From Verrucomicrobiota bacterium (GTDB taxonomy: Bacteria; Verrucomicrobiota; Verrucomicrobiia; Limisphaerales; UBA8199), in assembly GCA_003176045.1 (NCBI GenBank), contig PSRM01000337.1, forward strand, positions 1 to 64,000: a stretch of 64,000 nucleotides of DNA, written 5' to 3'. Both the position numbers and the translations under genes were made by a program. Position 1 is the first letter of the stretch. Each line of letters begins with the position of its first letter. Shown in pieces: positions 26,901 to 36,200 of this stretch. The notes under the pieces were generated by a model. It ran no database searches. It was given only the letters and a program-made list of their open reading frames with translations, and was not told the origin of the DNA.

Positions 26901-28822
26901 TCGACGACGCAGTGGGCGCCTGGCTTTACCAGCAATACGCGATGTTCGGCGATGCGCCCTCGGTCATCACCAACTATGGCCTGGCCAGCAATGCGAGTGT
27001 GGGCCTGGCCAGCGGCGGGCTGCCGCCTGAAGGCATGCTTTACGGACATTCCATTGGTTTTCTCCTCGGCCAATTACTCGCGTTGCAAACGGCCGGTTAC
27101 AACAATCCCAATCTCATCGGCCCGCAGGCCGCAATGGTGAACTCGCCTGTGTGGGGCCGCTTTTCCACGGCCATGCTTAGCTCCCTTGTGCCTGCGGCCC
27201 AGGTGTTCCCGTCCGCATCCTACCTGGGCCCAGTTTATCAGATGGATAGTTATGGCGACCTGCTCCGGTTATGGACGACCCCGGAGTCCATGATCCCGCT
27301 TTCGCTCCAGGCGCTGCTCGAGCAAAGCAATGGCGCAACCAATCATCTCGCCGCCACGCGCTGGTTTCTGGTCAACGGTGTGGAAGGAGGGTCCGCGGCA
27401 CTCCTGAATCGTGTCGCCAACCCGTGGAGCTATGGCGTGGATCAGGCCCTGCTTTATTTCATGCTGCTTGACCCCGGCGCGCCGCCGGCGCCGGACCCGC
27501 GCCCGGGCTTCCCGCTGGCGTTCCAGGACGTTCCCCTGGGGCGCATCATTGATCGCACCGCCTGGAAGTCCAACGCGACCCAGTTCGATTTCCTGGCCAA
27601 CTGGATCTCCATTAACCACCAGCAGGCCTCCGCCGGCCAATTTGAATTCTATCGGAACGGCGAATGGCTGACCAAAGAGGTCTCGAACTACGACGACAAC
27701 CTGAACGGCCAATCCTCGATGTGGCACAACACGCTGGTGCTCCAGAACTGGTGCTCTGCCGGTGATCCCAACCTGTCGTGGGGCGAAACGCTGTTCCTCA
27801 GCGGAAGCGAGTATATGCTGGGCGAAGCCGCCGGCGACCCGGTCACAGCCACTTCCAGCAGCCCCAGCTACACCTACGCCAGCGCTGACCTCACGCCCCT
27901 CTTTAACCTCCCTAACGTATGGCAGCCGCAGATCTCCCTCACGGACATCCAGCAGGCGACGCGGAACATCATCTGGGTCAAACCCGACCACATCGTTGTC
28001 TATGACCGCGCCGCTTCTGCGCACACCGGATTATTCAAGCGCTTCAACCTGAATTTCATCGCCACCCCATCGCTGGCCGGAAACACAATCACTGAAGTCA
28101 CCCCGGGCGGTCAAAAGCTGTTTGTCCAAACCGTGCTGCCCGCCAACGCCACAATCACGTATGTGCCGTTGGGCAACTCTCTAACCACGGTCGCGGAACT
28201 CGAACCATCCGTCGGCCGCGTGGTCATCGAAGACACAAACCATCCGGTCAATACCCGCTTTCTGCACGTGCTTCAGGGCGCTGCTTCCAACGCTGTGCCT
28301 GACGCAGTCGCGCACGTGGCCAACTCCAGCGGCAACGCCTTCGATGGCGTCACCGTGCGCGGCGTAGTCGTATTGTTCCCCGTGAACGTCCTGAGCAACA
28401 CATTCACTTCGCTCACCTATACCGTTCCGAACAGCGTTACAGATCATTACATCGCCGGCCTCACCCCCGGCGCATCCTACGCCATCAGTCAGTCCACAAT
28501 AGGAGGATCGCAGCAGGTCACAGTCACAACTGGCCCCGGCCTGCCTGCCGATGGCGCTGGCCTTCTATCATTCAACAACGCCGGCCAAACCCTCTCCGGC
28601 GCGCCACGTTTTGTCTCGGCGGTACGGGCGGGCTCCAACCTGCACCTCACCGGAACCGGAATGGCCAACCTGAATTACAGCATCCTCACCAGCACCAATC
28701 TCGCTTCCACCAATTGGGCGAAGATTGGCACCGCCACCGCCGACAGCTCCGGCAATTTCCAATTCACCGATTCCACCGCCTCAACCTACCCACAACGCTT
28801 CTATCGTGCGTCGTGGCCTTGA
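23942..28822 (+). CDS. Giant secreted protein: beta-helix, three InlB-type repeats, heparinase/alginate-lyase-like region
   Basis: 1,626 residues from the ATG at 23942, which directly opens a signal peptide (KLLSAIALAAMPIVPRLAAA). Residues about 25-515 resemble a right-handed parallel beta-helix of the pectate-lyase type. Three repeats of about 70 residues follow (starting near 520, 589 and 661), each with LTVxNGxGxGxY, AGQVFAGWxGY and VTATY, matching the divergent InlB B-repeat family. From about residue 735 (HPRLWLTTNDLAKYRSWA) to about 1500 the sequence resembles alpha/alpha-toroid plus beta-sandwich polysaccharide lyases (heparinase II/III or alginate lyase types), including NPWSYGVDQALLYFML and KPDHIVVYDRA. 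It ends in a beta-rich domain. Extracellular breakdown of an acidic polysaccharide is likely; the substrate is unknown. Confidence 0.8.
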   Translation: MSKTVAKLLSAIALAAMPIVPRLAAATYEVGPSLAYTNLGSVPWTGLQPGDTVNVHYQAGGYHEIILLSASGVSNAPITLNGVPDPVTGALPTLDGSNAVTATNTPWHDPSLNTEGVIVVSPNALQPYPYFPSGIVIQNLRVQNASPSNSLTQAQGGTASFDSTAAAIYVEFAQHLVVSGCELSGSCNGFFCGAENGDPNTTSADILVQKSWVHGNGFPGNYEAHNINTEAKGIVFQYNLIGPLMPNASGDDIKDASSGTILRYNMVIQGPGGWAFWFVQPDGGVGVIDQDPAYHTNFVYGNVFLNGTNSSALTMFAYDYLGNGSHPRNGTLYFYNNTVVNYADQSARYYTEIFQLPQHQDAVALNIHDVVDCRNNIFAALPATAGRSPTQTYLLNTDDGTLLLGTNWVSPGLVPLQLPYGATNFYGAIIGTNQLIFGDHQGQNNPGFVSVPNTNFMLLSSSACIDAAGPQSPAVLASPNNVVAQYVPPTNGQVRIVSGRGMDLGAFEGVSTNYSGPLFSLTVTNGFGTGNYPSNAAVLIAASNAPAGQVFAGWTGYPVPNVLSVGTTLSMPASNISVTATYSNLPYYGLTVSNGTGSGSYLPGSVVAIAANPPPAGQVFAAWIGYPVASPGAPSTTLTTPAGNVTVTATYSNAAVTSLFYLTVVNGSGSGSYAAGTTVNITANTPGTNQTFAGWTGYTVANAAALSTSLVMPSNNVTVAASYQFTGPLPSTLPQPVSSHPRLWLTTNDLAKYRSWAVQTNPIYQQGLRIVIQQCVSDYQAQFFPGGVANTNYPDFGDTQGYTGLLTEADAVILSFASLIDPDPVKRSQYAQYSRNLLMYALSQAALGTLANAPFRDPLFATYNRANGGGEDWPLAVDWIYSATDMNGQPVLSAADKLTIRNAFMVWAGKCLTASTTGGDSPTPVGVLNSQQLLPNGNAYRMAANNYYIGHARLMTMMALALDPADDPLVNTNLSVSVLGNSLRSYLDDAVGAWLYQQYAMFGDAPSVITNYGLASNASVGLASGGLPPEGMLYGHSIGFLLGQLLALQTAGYNNPNLIGPQAAMVNSPVWGRFSTAMLSSLVPAAQVFPSASYLGPVYQMDSYGDLLRLWTTPESMIPLSLQALLEQSNGATNHLAATRWFLVNGVEGGSAALLNRVANPWSYGVDQALLYFMLLDPGAPPAPDPRPGFPLAFQDVPLGRIIDRTAWKSNATQFDFLANWISINHQQASAGQFEFYRNGEWLTKEVSNYDDNLNGQSSMWHNTLVLQNWCSAGDPNLSWGETLFLSGSEYMLGEAAGDPVTATSSSPSYTYASADLTPLFNLPNVWQPQISLTDIQQATRNIIWVKPDHIVVYDRAASAHTGLFKRFNLNFIATPSLAGNTITEVTPGGQKLFVQTVLPANATITYVPLGNSLTTVAELEPSVGRVVIEDTNHPVNTRFLHVLQGAASNAVPDAVAHVANSSGNAFDGVTVRGVVVLFPVNVLSNTFTSLTYTVPNSVTDHYIAGLTPGASYAISQSTIGGSQQVTVTTGPGLPADGAGLLSFNNAGQTLSGAPRFVSAVRAGSNLHLTGTGMANLNYSILTSTNLASTNWAKIGTATADSSGNFQFTDSTASTYPQRFYRASWP

Positions 28823-28915
28823 GGGCGGCGACACTAGGTATCGCACATTGTTGTTTCGCCCACGCAGGGCTCGCCTGGATTTATGGTTGCCTGGACATGG
28901 GCCTCTGCTCGCTAC

Positions 28916-29000
28916 GCTCGCTCCAGCCCAGGCTATCACATGCCGGGCTTTCAGCCCTTGCTCAGGGCCGTAGGTCCGTAATGTGATAGCCCGGGCTGAA
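28916..29000. repeat. Hairpin element with CAGCCCAGGCTATCACAT arm
   Basis: CAGCCCAGGCTATCACATGC near 28922 is mirrored by ATGTGATAGCCCGGGCTG near 28980, with an inner GGGCTTTCAGCCC. It fills most of the gap between the lyase gene and the antitoxin gene. Confidence 0.82.
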
Positions 29001-29097
29001 GGCGGCTGAAGGTCCGGGTCAAAACGTACAATTACCACCCCCGCCCTGTAAGGGCAGTTTTTCGAAAAGAAGATGGTCTGGAACTTCACTACGAGGT

Positions 29098-29319
29098 ATG
29101 CTTGAGACTATGACAGCAGAAGATGTGAAGGCATTGCCAATCGAGAGGAAGATTCAGATCATGGAGGCTATCTGGGAAGATCTTCGTAGCCGTTTCGAAA
29201 AGTTGGAAATTTCCCCACACCAGAAAGCCTTGCTGGATCGGCGGCGTGCCAGGGCAAGGCAAGGTAAGGCAAAAATTCTGGATTGGGACGCCGCTAAACG
29301 AAAAATCGGAAGGTCATGA
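29098..29319 (+). CDS. Addiction-module antitoxin (TIGR02574-like)
   Basis: 73 residues (start ATG 29098, or ATG 29110). It matches small antitoxins found upstream of ParE/RelE toxins: MTAEDVKALPIERKIQIMEAIWEDLR, then SPHQKALLDRRRARARQGK and ILDWDAAKRKI. Its stop overlaps the toxin start (ATGA). The toxin gene that follows is broken, so this antitoxin now stands alone. Confidence 0.85.
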   Translation: MLETMTAEDVKALPIERKIQIMEAIWEDLRSRFEKLEISPHQKALLDRRRARARQGKAKILDWDAAKRKIGRS

Positions 29320-29504
29320 TTCGCGTTCGGATTTCCGAGGACGCACTTCAGGATCTGGATGATGGTTTTCTGTTCTACGAGGCGCAGGAGCCAGGCCTCG
29401 GCGATTATTTTAATGCTTGCCTCTGCCTTCTTCCTTTCTGCGAATTGCCCTTTCCGATACCTTGCGCGCGATGCACGCCACTCGCCGCGCCGTTATTGAC
29501 GTAG
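29316..29504 (+). pseudogene. Truncated ParE/RelE-type toxin
   Basis: The first 32 residues (MIRVRISEDALQDLDDGFLF, then YEAQEPGLGDYF) match the start of the ParE-like toxin normally paired with this antitoxin. After about 29412 the similarity ends: the frame continues with a Cys/Pro/Leu-rich tail and stops at 29504, inside the next gene. The strands carrying the catalytic basic residues of the full family (about 95 residues) are missing, so it is unlikely to be toxic. Confidence 0.8.
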
Positions 29505-30508
29505 GCACCAACTCGATCAAATTACTGGTGGCCGACGTGGCGGGGCGCGAAGTGCAGCCGGTTCTGGAACAGAGCCGGCAAACACGGCTGGGGAAGGATT
29601 TTTATCAGACCCACCGTCTCCAATCGGCACGCATTGAGGAAAGCGCCAAAGCAGTGGCCGAGTTCGCTGAGATGGCGCATCAGCAAGGTTGCGCCAGGAT
29701 TCGGGTCATTGCTACGAGCGCTGCGCGAGAGGCAGTTAACGGAGGAGATTTGACTGCCGCGATCAAGAAGGTCTCCGGATTGGATGCCGAGATTATCTCG
29801 GGTGAGCAGGAAGCCGAATGGGCCTTTCAGGGCGCAACAACAGATCCCGGCCTGGCCACTCAAACTTTAATGCTACTGGATGTCGGCGGAGGAAGCACTC
29901 AGTTGATTATTGGACATGGCCCGGAGATTTTGTTTCGAAGAAGCTTGCGTCTAGGCAGTGTGCGGCTGATCGAAACGATGCCACCCAGCGATCCGCCGAC
30001 AACCCGAGAGTTGACTGGCTATCGCAAGTGGCTAAGCGAGTTTTTGCAGCGGGAGGTCGAGGATCGGGGGCCGAGGGTCGGGGGGAGCAACATCCAGCAT
30101 CCAGTATCCAGCATCCAGCATCCCTCGACACGCATCACGCACTTGCCGCGCCGACTTGCCGCGGCGAAGCAGTGCGAAGGCGGGAGCCCGGCGGAGGCGG
30201 ATCACGCATCACTTTTGGTCGGTACCGGCGGGACGGCGAGCATCCTTGGATGCATGGAGGGCGGGCTCGATAAATTTGACCGCGCCCGTCTGGAGGCCAC
30301 TCGCCTGAGTCTTGGGCGAGTGCGGTGGCATGTGGAGCGGCTTTGGAGCGTGCCGTTGGAAGAGCGGAAGCAGATCGTTGGCCTCCCACCCAACCGCGCG
30401 GATGTTATCCTGGCTGGCTCCGCCATCTACGAAGCCGCCATGGAACAGTTCGGCTTTGAAGAACTGCGCATCAGCACCCGCGGTCTCCGCTTCGCCGCCA
30501 TATTGTAG
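29471..30508 (+). CDS. Ppx/GppA exopolyphosphatase family protein with an in-frame repeat insertion
   Basis: 345 residues from the ATG at 29471; upstream codons belong to the truncated toxin. The actin-like ATPase/phosphatase motifs are clear: AVIDVGTNSIKLLVADV at the start, RVIATSAAREAVNG, ISGEQEAEWAFQGA, LLDVGGGSTQLIIG and LVGTGGTASILGCMEGG. The family hydrolyses polyphosphate or pppGpp. Between about residues 196 and 245 is a stretch unlike the family (GSNIQHPVSSIQHPS and following) encoded by tandem CATCCAG units; it is in frame and falls between the two actin-like halves. The protein is probably still made, though activity is uncertain. Confidence 0.87.
   Translation: MHATRRAVIDVGTNSIKLLVADVAGREVQPVLEQSRQTRLGKDFYQTHRLQSARIEESAKAVAEFAEMAHQQGCARIRVIATSAAREAVNGGDLTAAIKKVSGLDAEIISGEQEAEWAFQGATTDPGLATQTLMLLDVGGGSTQLIIGHGPEILFRRSLRLGSVRLIETMPPSDPPTTRELTGYRKWLSEFLQREVEDRGPRVGGSNIQHPVSSIQHPSTRITHLPRRLAAAKQCEGGSPAEADHASLLVGTGGTASILGCMEGGLDKFDRARLEATRLSLGRVRWHVERLWSVPLEERKQIVGLPPNRADVILAGSAIYEAAMEQFGFEELRISTRGLRFAAIL
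30058..30208. repeat. CATCCAG tandem and flanking insert inside ppx
   Basis: CATCCAGCATCCAGTATCC followed by further units, then a GC-rich segment with CCGCGCCGACTTGCCGCGG. The insert is about 150 bp and keeps the frame open. The 7-base period resembles other degenerate tandems in this window. Confidence 0.75.
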
Positions 30509-30519
30509 CAGCCGGCCCC

Positions 30520-30580
30520 CGTTGTGTCCTCTGTCCTCGGTTCTCTGTCCTCTGTCCTCTGTCCTCTGAATTTAGAGCCT
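30520..30580. repeat. TGTCCTC short-period tandem
   Basis: About six degenerate units of 7 bases (TGTCCTC, with TTCTCTG variants) directly after the ppx stop codon. No coding function. Confidence 0.8.
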
Positions 30581-30674
30581 CGTTACCTCGGCTGCTACGG
30601 AACACCGGAGAATATCCCCCATCTTTCCAAAAATTTGAACGGCTGCTATAGTATGATGGCTGGGATCTTTTGTT

Positions 30675-31964
30675 TTGAAGAAAGAGATTCACATTCTGAT
30701 GCTGGAAGATGACGAGGCGGACGCGGAATTGACCAAGTTCGCGCTTCGCAAAGGCGGGGTGCATTTTTCGGTGTCCCGGGTGGAGACCAGGGCCGAATAT
30801 CTGAAAGAACTGGAATCCCGCCCGCCCTCGCTCATCCTGTCGGACTATTCTCTGCCCGGGTTCAACGGGCACGACGCGCTGGGCATTGCCCAGAAACGCT
30901 GCCCGGAGACGCCGTTTATTTTTGTGACTGGCACGATGGGAGAAGAGGTGGCCATCGAGACCTTGAAAAGCGGTGCCACGGACTACGTGCTTAAAACCCG
31001 CCTCTCGCGGCTGATGCCCGCCGTGACGCGCGCGCTGAGAGAGGCCCGGGACCGGGCCGAGCACCGGCTCGCGGAAGAGCAGCTTCGGGAATCTCACCGA
31101 CAGTTGCGGGCGCTCTCGACGTATCTGCAATCGGTCCGCGAGGAAGAGCGTACGCGCATTGCGCGCGAGGTGCATGATGAACTGGGGCAGGCCCTGACAA
31201 GCTGCAAGCTCGATCTATCCTGGATTGCCGGCAAGCTGCCCCGCGACCAAAAACCGCTCATTGAAAAAACTCGCGCGCTGACGGCGCATATTGATTCCAC
31301 CATTCAAATGGTCCGGCGGATTTCCAGTGAACTTCGTCCCGGGGTCCTGGATCACCTGGGCCTGGCCGCCGCGCTGGAGTGGCAGGCGAACGAATTCCAG
31401 AACCGCACTGGCATCAGATGCGACGTGCAGGCGAATCTTCAGGAAGGAATGTTGGACCAGGATGTCCGCACTACACTTTTTCGCATCTTCCAGGAAACTC
31501 TTACCAACATTATTCGCCACGCGGGTGCGACGCACGTCAGTGTTTATTTGAAACAGTCGCGAAGCCGCGTGAGTTTGGAGGTCACGGACAATGGGCGGGG
31601 CATAACTCCCAGCGAGACCTTCAACACCAAATCCATGGGGCTGCTGGGCATGCGGGAGCGGGCCGCTCTGCTGGCAGGCAGCTTCAGAATCGCCGCTCTC
31701 AGGCGGGGGCACGGAACGAAGGTGAGTGTTTCGGTTCCGCTCCGCGTACAGTGCCGCGCGCCTGATGGCCAGCCGTGCCATGGCCAAACGCCGCCTCTGG
31801 ATGAGGAGGGCAGGCGACCTTGTGCGGACGCCGCCGTCGGTGCTCCTTTGAACGGCAACGTCCTTGCGGACACTTTCCACCACTTCGAGGAACAGCATGA
31901 GAATCCTATTAGCCGACGACCACGCCGTGGTTCGGGCCGGGTTGAAGCAAATTCTGGCCGATGA
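30675..31964 (+). CDS. Receiver-histidine kinase (REC-HisKA_3) signalling protein
   Basis: About 429 residues from a TTG start at 30675. Residues 1-125 form a receiver domain with LEDDEADAELT, the Asp in LILSDYSLPGFNGHDAL and Lys in DYVLKTRLS. A coiled linker leads to a NarX-type dimerisation domain (EEERTRIAREVHDELGQALT, with the phospho-acceptor His) and an ATPase domain (LFRIFQETLTNIIRHAGA, VTDNGRGITPS and MGLLGMRERAALLAG). The last 60-70 residues after the ATPase are unlike the family, and the gene overlaps the next start by 68 bases, which could reflect a frameshift near the end. Confidence 0.87.
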   Translation: MKKEIHILMLEDDEADAELTKFALRKGGVHFSVSRVETRAEYLKELESRPPSLILSDYSLPGFNGHDALGIAQKRCPETPFIFVTGTMGEEVAIETLKSGATDYVLKTRLSRLMPAVTRALREARDRAEHRLAEEQLRESHRQLRALSTYLQSVREEERTRIAREVHDELGQALTSCKLDLSWIAGKLPRDQKPLIEKTRALTAHIDSTIQMVRRISSELRPGVLDHLGLAAALEWQANEFQNRTGIRCDVQANLQEGMLDQDVRTTLFRIFQETLTNIIRHAGATHVSVYLKQSRSRVSLEVTDNGRGITPSETFNTKSMGLLGMRERAALLAGSFRIAALRRGHGTKVSVSVPLRVQCRAPDGQPCHGQTPPLDEEGRRPCADAAVGAPLNGNVLADTFHHFEEQHENPISRRPRRGSGRVEANSGR

Positions 31965-32526
31965 ATTCAAGTGCGCCGCTTTTGGCGAAGCGCGCAACGC
32001 GCAGGAAGCGCTCGACCTGGTCTGGAAAGACACTTGGGACATTGTAGTGCTGGACATCACCATGCCGGGCCGCAGCGGCCTGGAAGTTCTGCGCGAAATC
32101 CGCAAGTCCAAACCCAAACTGCCGGTGCTGGTCCTGAGTATGCATCCGGAGAACCAATTTGCCGTCCGCGTCCTCAAGCGCGGCGCCTCCGGATACATGA
32201 CTAAAGAAAGCGCTTCCGAGGAACTGGTGGGAGCAGTCAAAAAGATCCTGGCAGGTGGCCGCTATGTGAGCGCCTCCCTGGCTGAAAAATTGGCCACCTA
32301 CCTCGCTAGCGATTCTCAGAAGCCGCCGCAGGAACTGCTCTCGGACCGGGAGTTCCAGGTGTTGCGCCTCATCGCCTCGGGCAAAATCGTGAGCGAAATC
32401 GCGCGCGAGCTTTCGCTGAGCGTGAAAACCATCAGCACCTACCGAACGCGCATTTTGGAAAAGATGAGCCTGAAAAATAATGCGGAGTTGATGCATTACG
32501 CGATTCAGCATCAGCTTGTGGAGTAG
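31897..32526 (+). CDS. NarL/FixJ-type response regulator
   Basis: 209 residues from the ATG at 31897 (MRILLADDHAVVRAGLKQIL). The phospho-acceptor Asp is in DIVVLDITMPGRSGLEVL and the conserved Lys in GYMTKESASEEL. The LuxR-type HTH is at the C-terminus (LSDREFQVLRLIASGKIVSE and LSLSVKTISTYRTRILEKM). It is the natural output partner of the overlapping upstream kinase. No target promoter was identified. Confidence 0.93.
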   Translation: MRILLADDHAVVRAGLKQILADEFKCAAFGEARNAQEALDLVWKDTWDIVVLDITMPGRSGLEVLREIRKSKPKLPVLVLSMHPENQFAVRVLKRGASGYMTKESASEELVGAVKKILAGGRYVSASLAEKLATYLASDSQKPPQELLSDREFQVLRLIASGKIVSEIARELSLSVKTISTYRTRILEKMSLKNNAELMHYAIQHQLVE

Positions 32527-32571
32527 TCTAGTTTGCTTGATTTACACTCAGGGAGAGCATAGCTTTTAATC

Positions 32572-32835
32572 GTGAGCACAACCACAGTGGAACAGTTTCA
32601 ACGCGACCCCGCGAGTCTTCTCGAGGCAGTGGAGAGAGGAGAGCAGTTTATCATTGCACGTGGAGAGAAAGCGGTCGCTCGCTTGTTACCTGCTGAAACA
32701 GACGAGACGGTAGATAACGAGCGTACAGAGTGGAGCAGGGCGGCTTTGGACAACCTGGAGCGAGCTTATGGGCCTGATGAACCGGATTATAGTCCGGAAG
32801 CAATCATCGAACCCAATCCCCATTACAAGCCATGA
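32572..32835 (+). CDS. Phd/prevent-host-death-like antitoxin
   Basis: 87 residues from a GTG start. The N-terminal part (VEQFQRDPASLLEAVERGEQ, then FIIARGEKAVARLLP) has the Phd/YefM pattern that binds operator DNA, and the C-terminal part is acidic and proline-rich, as expected for toxin binding. Its stop overlaps the toxin start by four bases (ATGA). Confidence 0.85.
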   Translation: MSTTTVEQFQRDPASLLEAVERGEQFIIARGEKAVARLLPAETDETVDNERTEWSRAALDNLERAYGPDEPDYSPEAIIEPNPHYKP

Positions 32836-33167
32836 AGGAGGGGGCGGTTGTTCCTCTCCAACTCAGGCAAGCAGATGCAGGGAACAAGCCCCGTCCAGCG
32901 ATCGCTTTGCGAAGACTTCCAGGGTTTGGCGATTGGCTGGTCTGCGGAGTGAGCAGGCAGCTTCATCAATTTGTGCCCGGATTTGACGAAAAAGTAGAGG
33001 CGAGCGATTCTGACTTTCGCTCGAGCGGCCTCACCGGACCCTCCCTCATTCGTCTGAGCTTTTTACAATCAGTCCCTCTCTCTTCCATCATGGGAAGCAT
33101 CGGCAGCATCTCGGCCGAACGACATAAGCGCTTGCTCGCGAATCTGGCTCGGCATTTGGCACCGTAG
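32832..33167 (+). CDS. PemK/MazF-family toxin
   Basis: 111 residues. The sequence follows the PemK/MazF barrel: GAVVPLQLRQADAGNKPRPA at the start, LVCGVSRQLHQFVPGFDE, then PSLIRLSFLQSVPLSSIMG and a helical end (SAERHKRLLANLARHL). These toxins are usually sequence-specific mRNA endoribonucleases held in check by the upstream antitoxin. Unlike the other two toxin genes in this window, this one looks full length. Confidence 0.85.
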   Translation: MKEGAVVPLQLRQADAGNKPRPAIALRRLPGFGDWLVCGVSRQLHQFVPGFDEKVEASDSDFRSSGLTGPSLIRLSFLQSVPLSSIMGSIGSISAERHKRLLANLARHLAP

Positions 33168-33270
33168 CGGTCCTCGACGATGACCACCTGAGTGCGCAAG
33201 GCCAGGGGAAAGGACCACACTGACCCTGCGCGCAATCTGAGGTCGCGCTTTACTTTGCTCGCGCTGCATT

Positions 33271-36200
33271 TTACCAGACCAGGAAGTACTGGGCTGATCC
33301 GGAAGCGGGCAAGTTCTGCGGCGAACTACCGCCGACTGGGTTCCACGGGCCGCTCAGGGAAGGCGCCGAGTAAAGCACGCCCCCGGTCCAGGTCACGGTC
33401 ACAGTCGCACCCGCACCCTTAACGATTGACAGCGTATTGAGCACGAGTTGAAGGCCGTTGAAGGGGGCCTCGCCGTTGTTGCCACTGATAGGATTCGGAT
33501 TAGGAATATATGTGCCGCTAATCGTGCCCAATACGTCAGGCACAACTTGATGGAAGAACACATAGTTGTCGCCCTCGACCAAATTTGCGTGTGAGTGCGG
33601 CGCGTTCAACCCATTGACGATTCCATTGGTTGTGGCGTAAATGCCGTGGTCGGGCGCGCCATGGTTCGCAGGGGCCAGAGCGATGACCGAGCCTCGGTCG
33701 CCGTCGTAATTCTCCGCATAAACGTACAGCGAGTAGGTGCCCCGCGGCAGGTTGTTGACGATGAACTGACCCATGGGGTTGCTCGAGGTGCCAATTCCCG
33801 GAGCACCGCCGTTTACGGCGTCCTCGGTGCCGACGAGGTAGGTGGGATCACCATTGGGCGGGCTGCCAGGCGGCGTGGGAGTCACGCCTGTGTTGTTGAA
33901 CCCGAAATTCAACGTGGAAGTTATCAGGGTCACACCGCCGGCGGTGTTCGTGGCGGCAGCCGTGGCTGTTCCGCTGCCAGGCGCGTAGGGGTTCCAGTTG
34001 GTGTTGAGATTGGCTGGATTATCATTGTAAGCGCCCGGGCCGCTATAGACGTCAGCCGCAGTGCCGTTGGGTGGCGCGGCGAAATTCAAGACGAAGCCCG
34101 TGGCCGGAGCCACGAAGAGTTGGGCCACCACGGTCGTGACGATGCTGGTGACAGCGCCGTACGAATTGGTCACGATGCAGAAAAAGTGGTTGGTGCCAAC
34201 CGTGGATGCGAAGGTGAGGTTGGAACTGGTGGCGCCACCGATGGCCGAGGCGCCGCTATACCATTGGAAGGACAACGGCGCATTACCCACTACACCGAGG
34301 TTGTAGCTGACAGCGTTTCCAGCATACAACGTGATATTTGTCGGTGAAGGCTGGCTCACGATGTATGGTGAGGGAGTGACCAGGAGTGTGGCCACTGAAC
34401 TGGTAACAGAACCAAAACTGTTGGTGATCACGACCTTAAAGCTTCCGGAATCGGGTGTTTGCGCAGTGCTTACGGTAAGCGTTGCCGTATTGGCGCCTGA
34501 AAAATCGCCGGCATTACTCACCGGCGTAGTTCCCTTGTACCACTGATAGCCCAACGATGGCGTCCCATTGGCCCCCACCGAAAGCGTGGCGGTATTGCCC
34601 TGCGCTACGACAGTGCTGACGGGCTGATTGGTGATGTATGGCAGAACTTGGGCCGAGTAAAAGAGCGACTGGATCTGAGGAGCTGATAGCGCTGCGCCAA
34701 AAACAGCCACCTGCGACACGTTCCCATTAAAGATGCGTCCCGGCAGGTAATCCGGCACGCCGCCCATGACAAAATTCGCGCCGTTGCCCGGGATGCCAAC
34801 GCTGTCTGCCTGGCTTTGGCTTAAGGCGCCATCAATGTAGATCAACTGGTTAAACCCATCCCAAACCCCGACCAGGAAATGCCAGTTGCCATCATTGATA
34901 CCGCCGCCGACCACATCCCCGTTGCCGTCGTTGCCGTCTGCGAAGTGGGCTCGGCCATTGCCCTCCAAGCCAAACCGATACGAGGTGTCGCCGCGCCCAG
35001 CCATTGACTGGAAGCGGTTGTCGGCCGGACTGCCCTGGACCCAGGCGGTCAAAGTTACCGGGCCGACCACATTCAGCCCGTTGTTCGAATCCACCGGAAC
35101 ATCTACATAACCGGCGAAGGCGCTATTGAAGCGGCACGCAGTCGAAATGGGGAATCCGGCCACGCGCGGCCCAGGGACCGTGCCGGGGAAGGAGCCAGGA
35201 AGGTAATAACCGTTATCGCTGGAGCCGAGCGCGCCATAGTTGTGGGCGACCGGATCGCTGGTTTCCGGCGGAGCGGTATAGGCCGGTTCGTCGAGCCGAT
35301 AGTAGATGAGCGGATGGCTCTGCAGCACCAGAGTTTGGTAGGCCGTGCCGGGCGAGGCGTTATTTGTGCCGGTCTGGTAATGGGCCAGGACCGTCGCCGC
35401 TGACAAGGCGTTGGTGTAAATGGCCACTTCGTCCTCGCCGCCGTTGAAAAAGAACGAATCGTCGCTGCGGGCGCCTATGGTGAGGGCGCCGGCATCGTTG
35501 GCGACGAAGCCGGAAGGCGCTGCAGAAACTGCCAATTGTCCATTCACGTAGAGGTAGGCGGTGGTTCCGTCATACACGGCAACAACATGATACCATTGCC
35601 CGCCATTGATGCCGTTGGCAGGACTGGAGATGCTGAGCGAAGGGGCAGTGCCGTTGCGGTTGTAAAACCTTAAGTTGTAAGAGCCCGGGTTTACTCCATC
35701 CATATAAATCAGCCACCCCGAGCGTGGATTGCCGGCATCCATGCAGGCCAGGGGGCATTGTGTTGCCCCGGTATTGTTGGCCAGCAGCCAGGCCTCGGCT
35801 GAGAAAGGCGCGTTCAAAGAGAGAACCGGCGAGAAAGGCAAGGTCACCACTGCCGCACTACCGTCCATAAAAATTCCTGTGTCACCATCCGGCGTAAGAC
35901 CAGGGCCGCTGCCGGACCATTGGTGAAGGACAGTAGATGAACACGCCGCGTTTCCTGCGGCCCCCAGCGTGCCGTAGTTGGCAGCAATATCGCTCGGCGG
36001 GGGCAGTGTGTTTTCGCTCAAAGGCCAATATCCCAGCGGGTTGAGCTTTATGATGGATGGGAAATAGTTGCCGGCCAGCGCGGTAGTCAGAACGCTTAGA
36101 TTCACTCCAACACTGGTGGTCGAGCCGCCCGGGTTGGTCACGACCACGTAGTATTCAGCATTGTTAGCCGGTTGGGCGGCGGTGAACGTCAGTGTGCTGG

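Noticed and set aside
33595-34347. 250-codon + strand frame inside the LamG/Ig gene
   Set aside because: No domain or signal; the - strand frame shows repeated LamG and Ig motifs.
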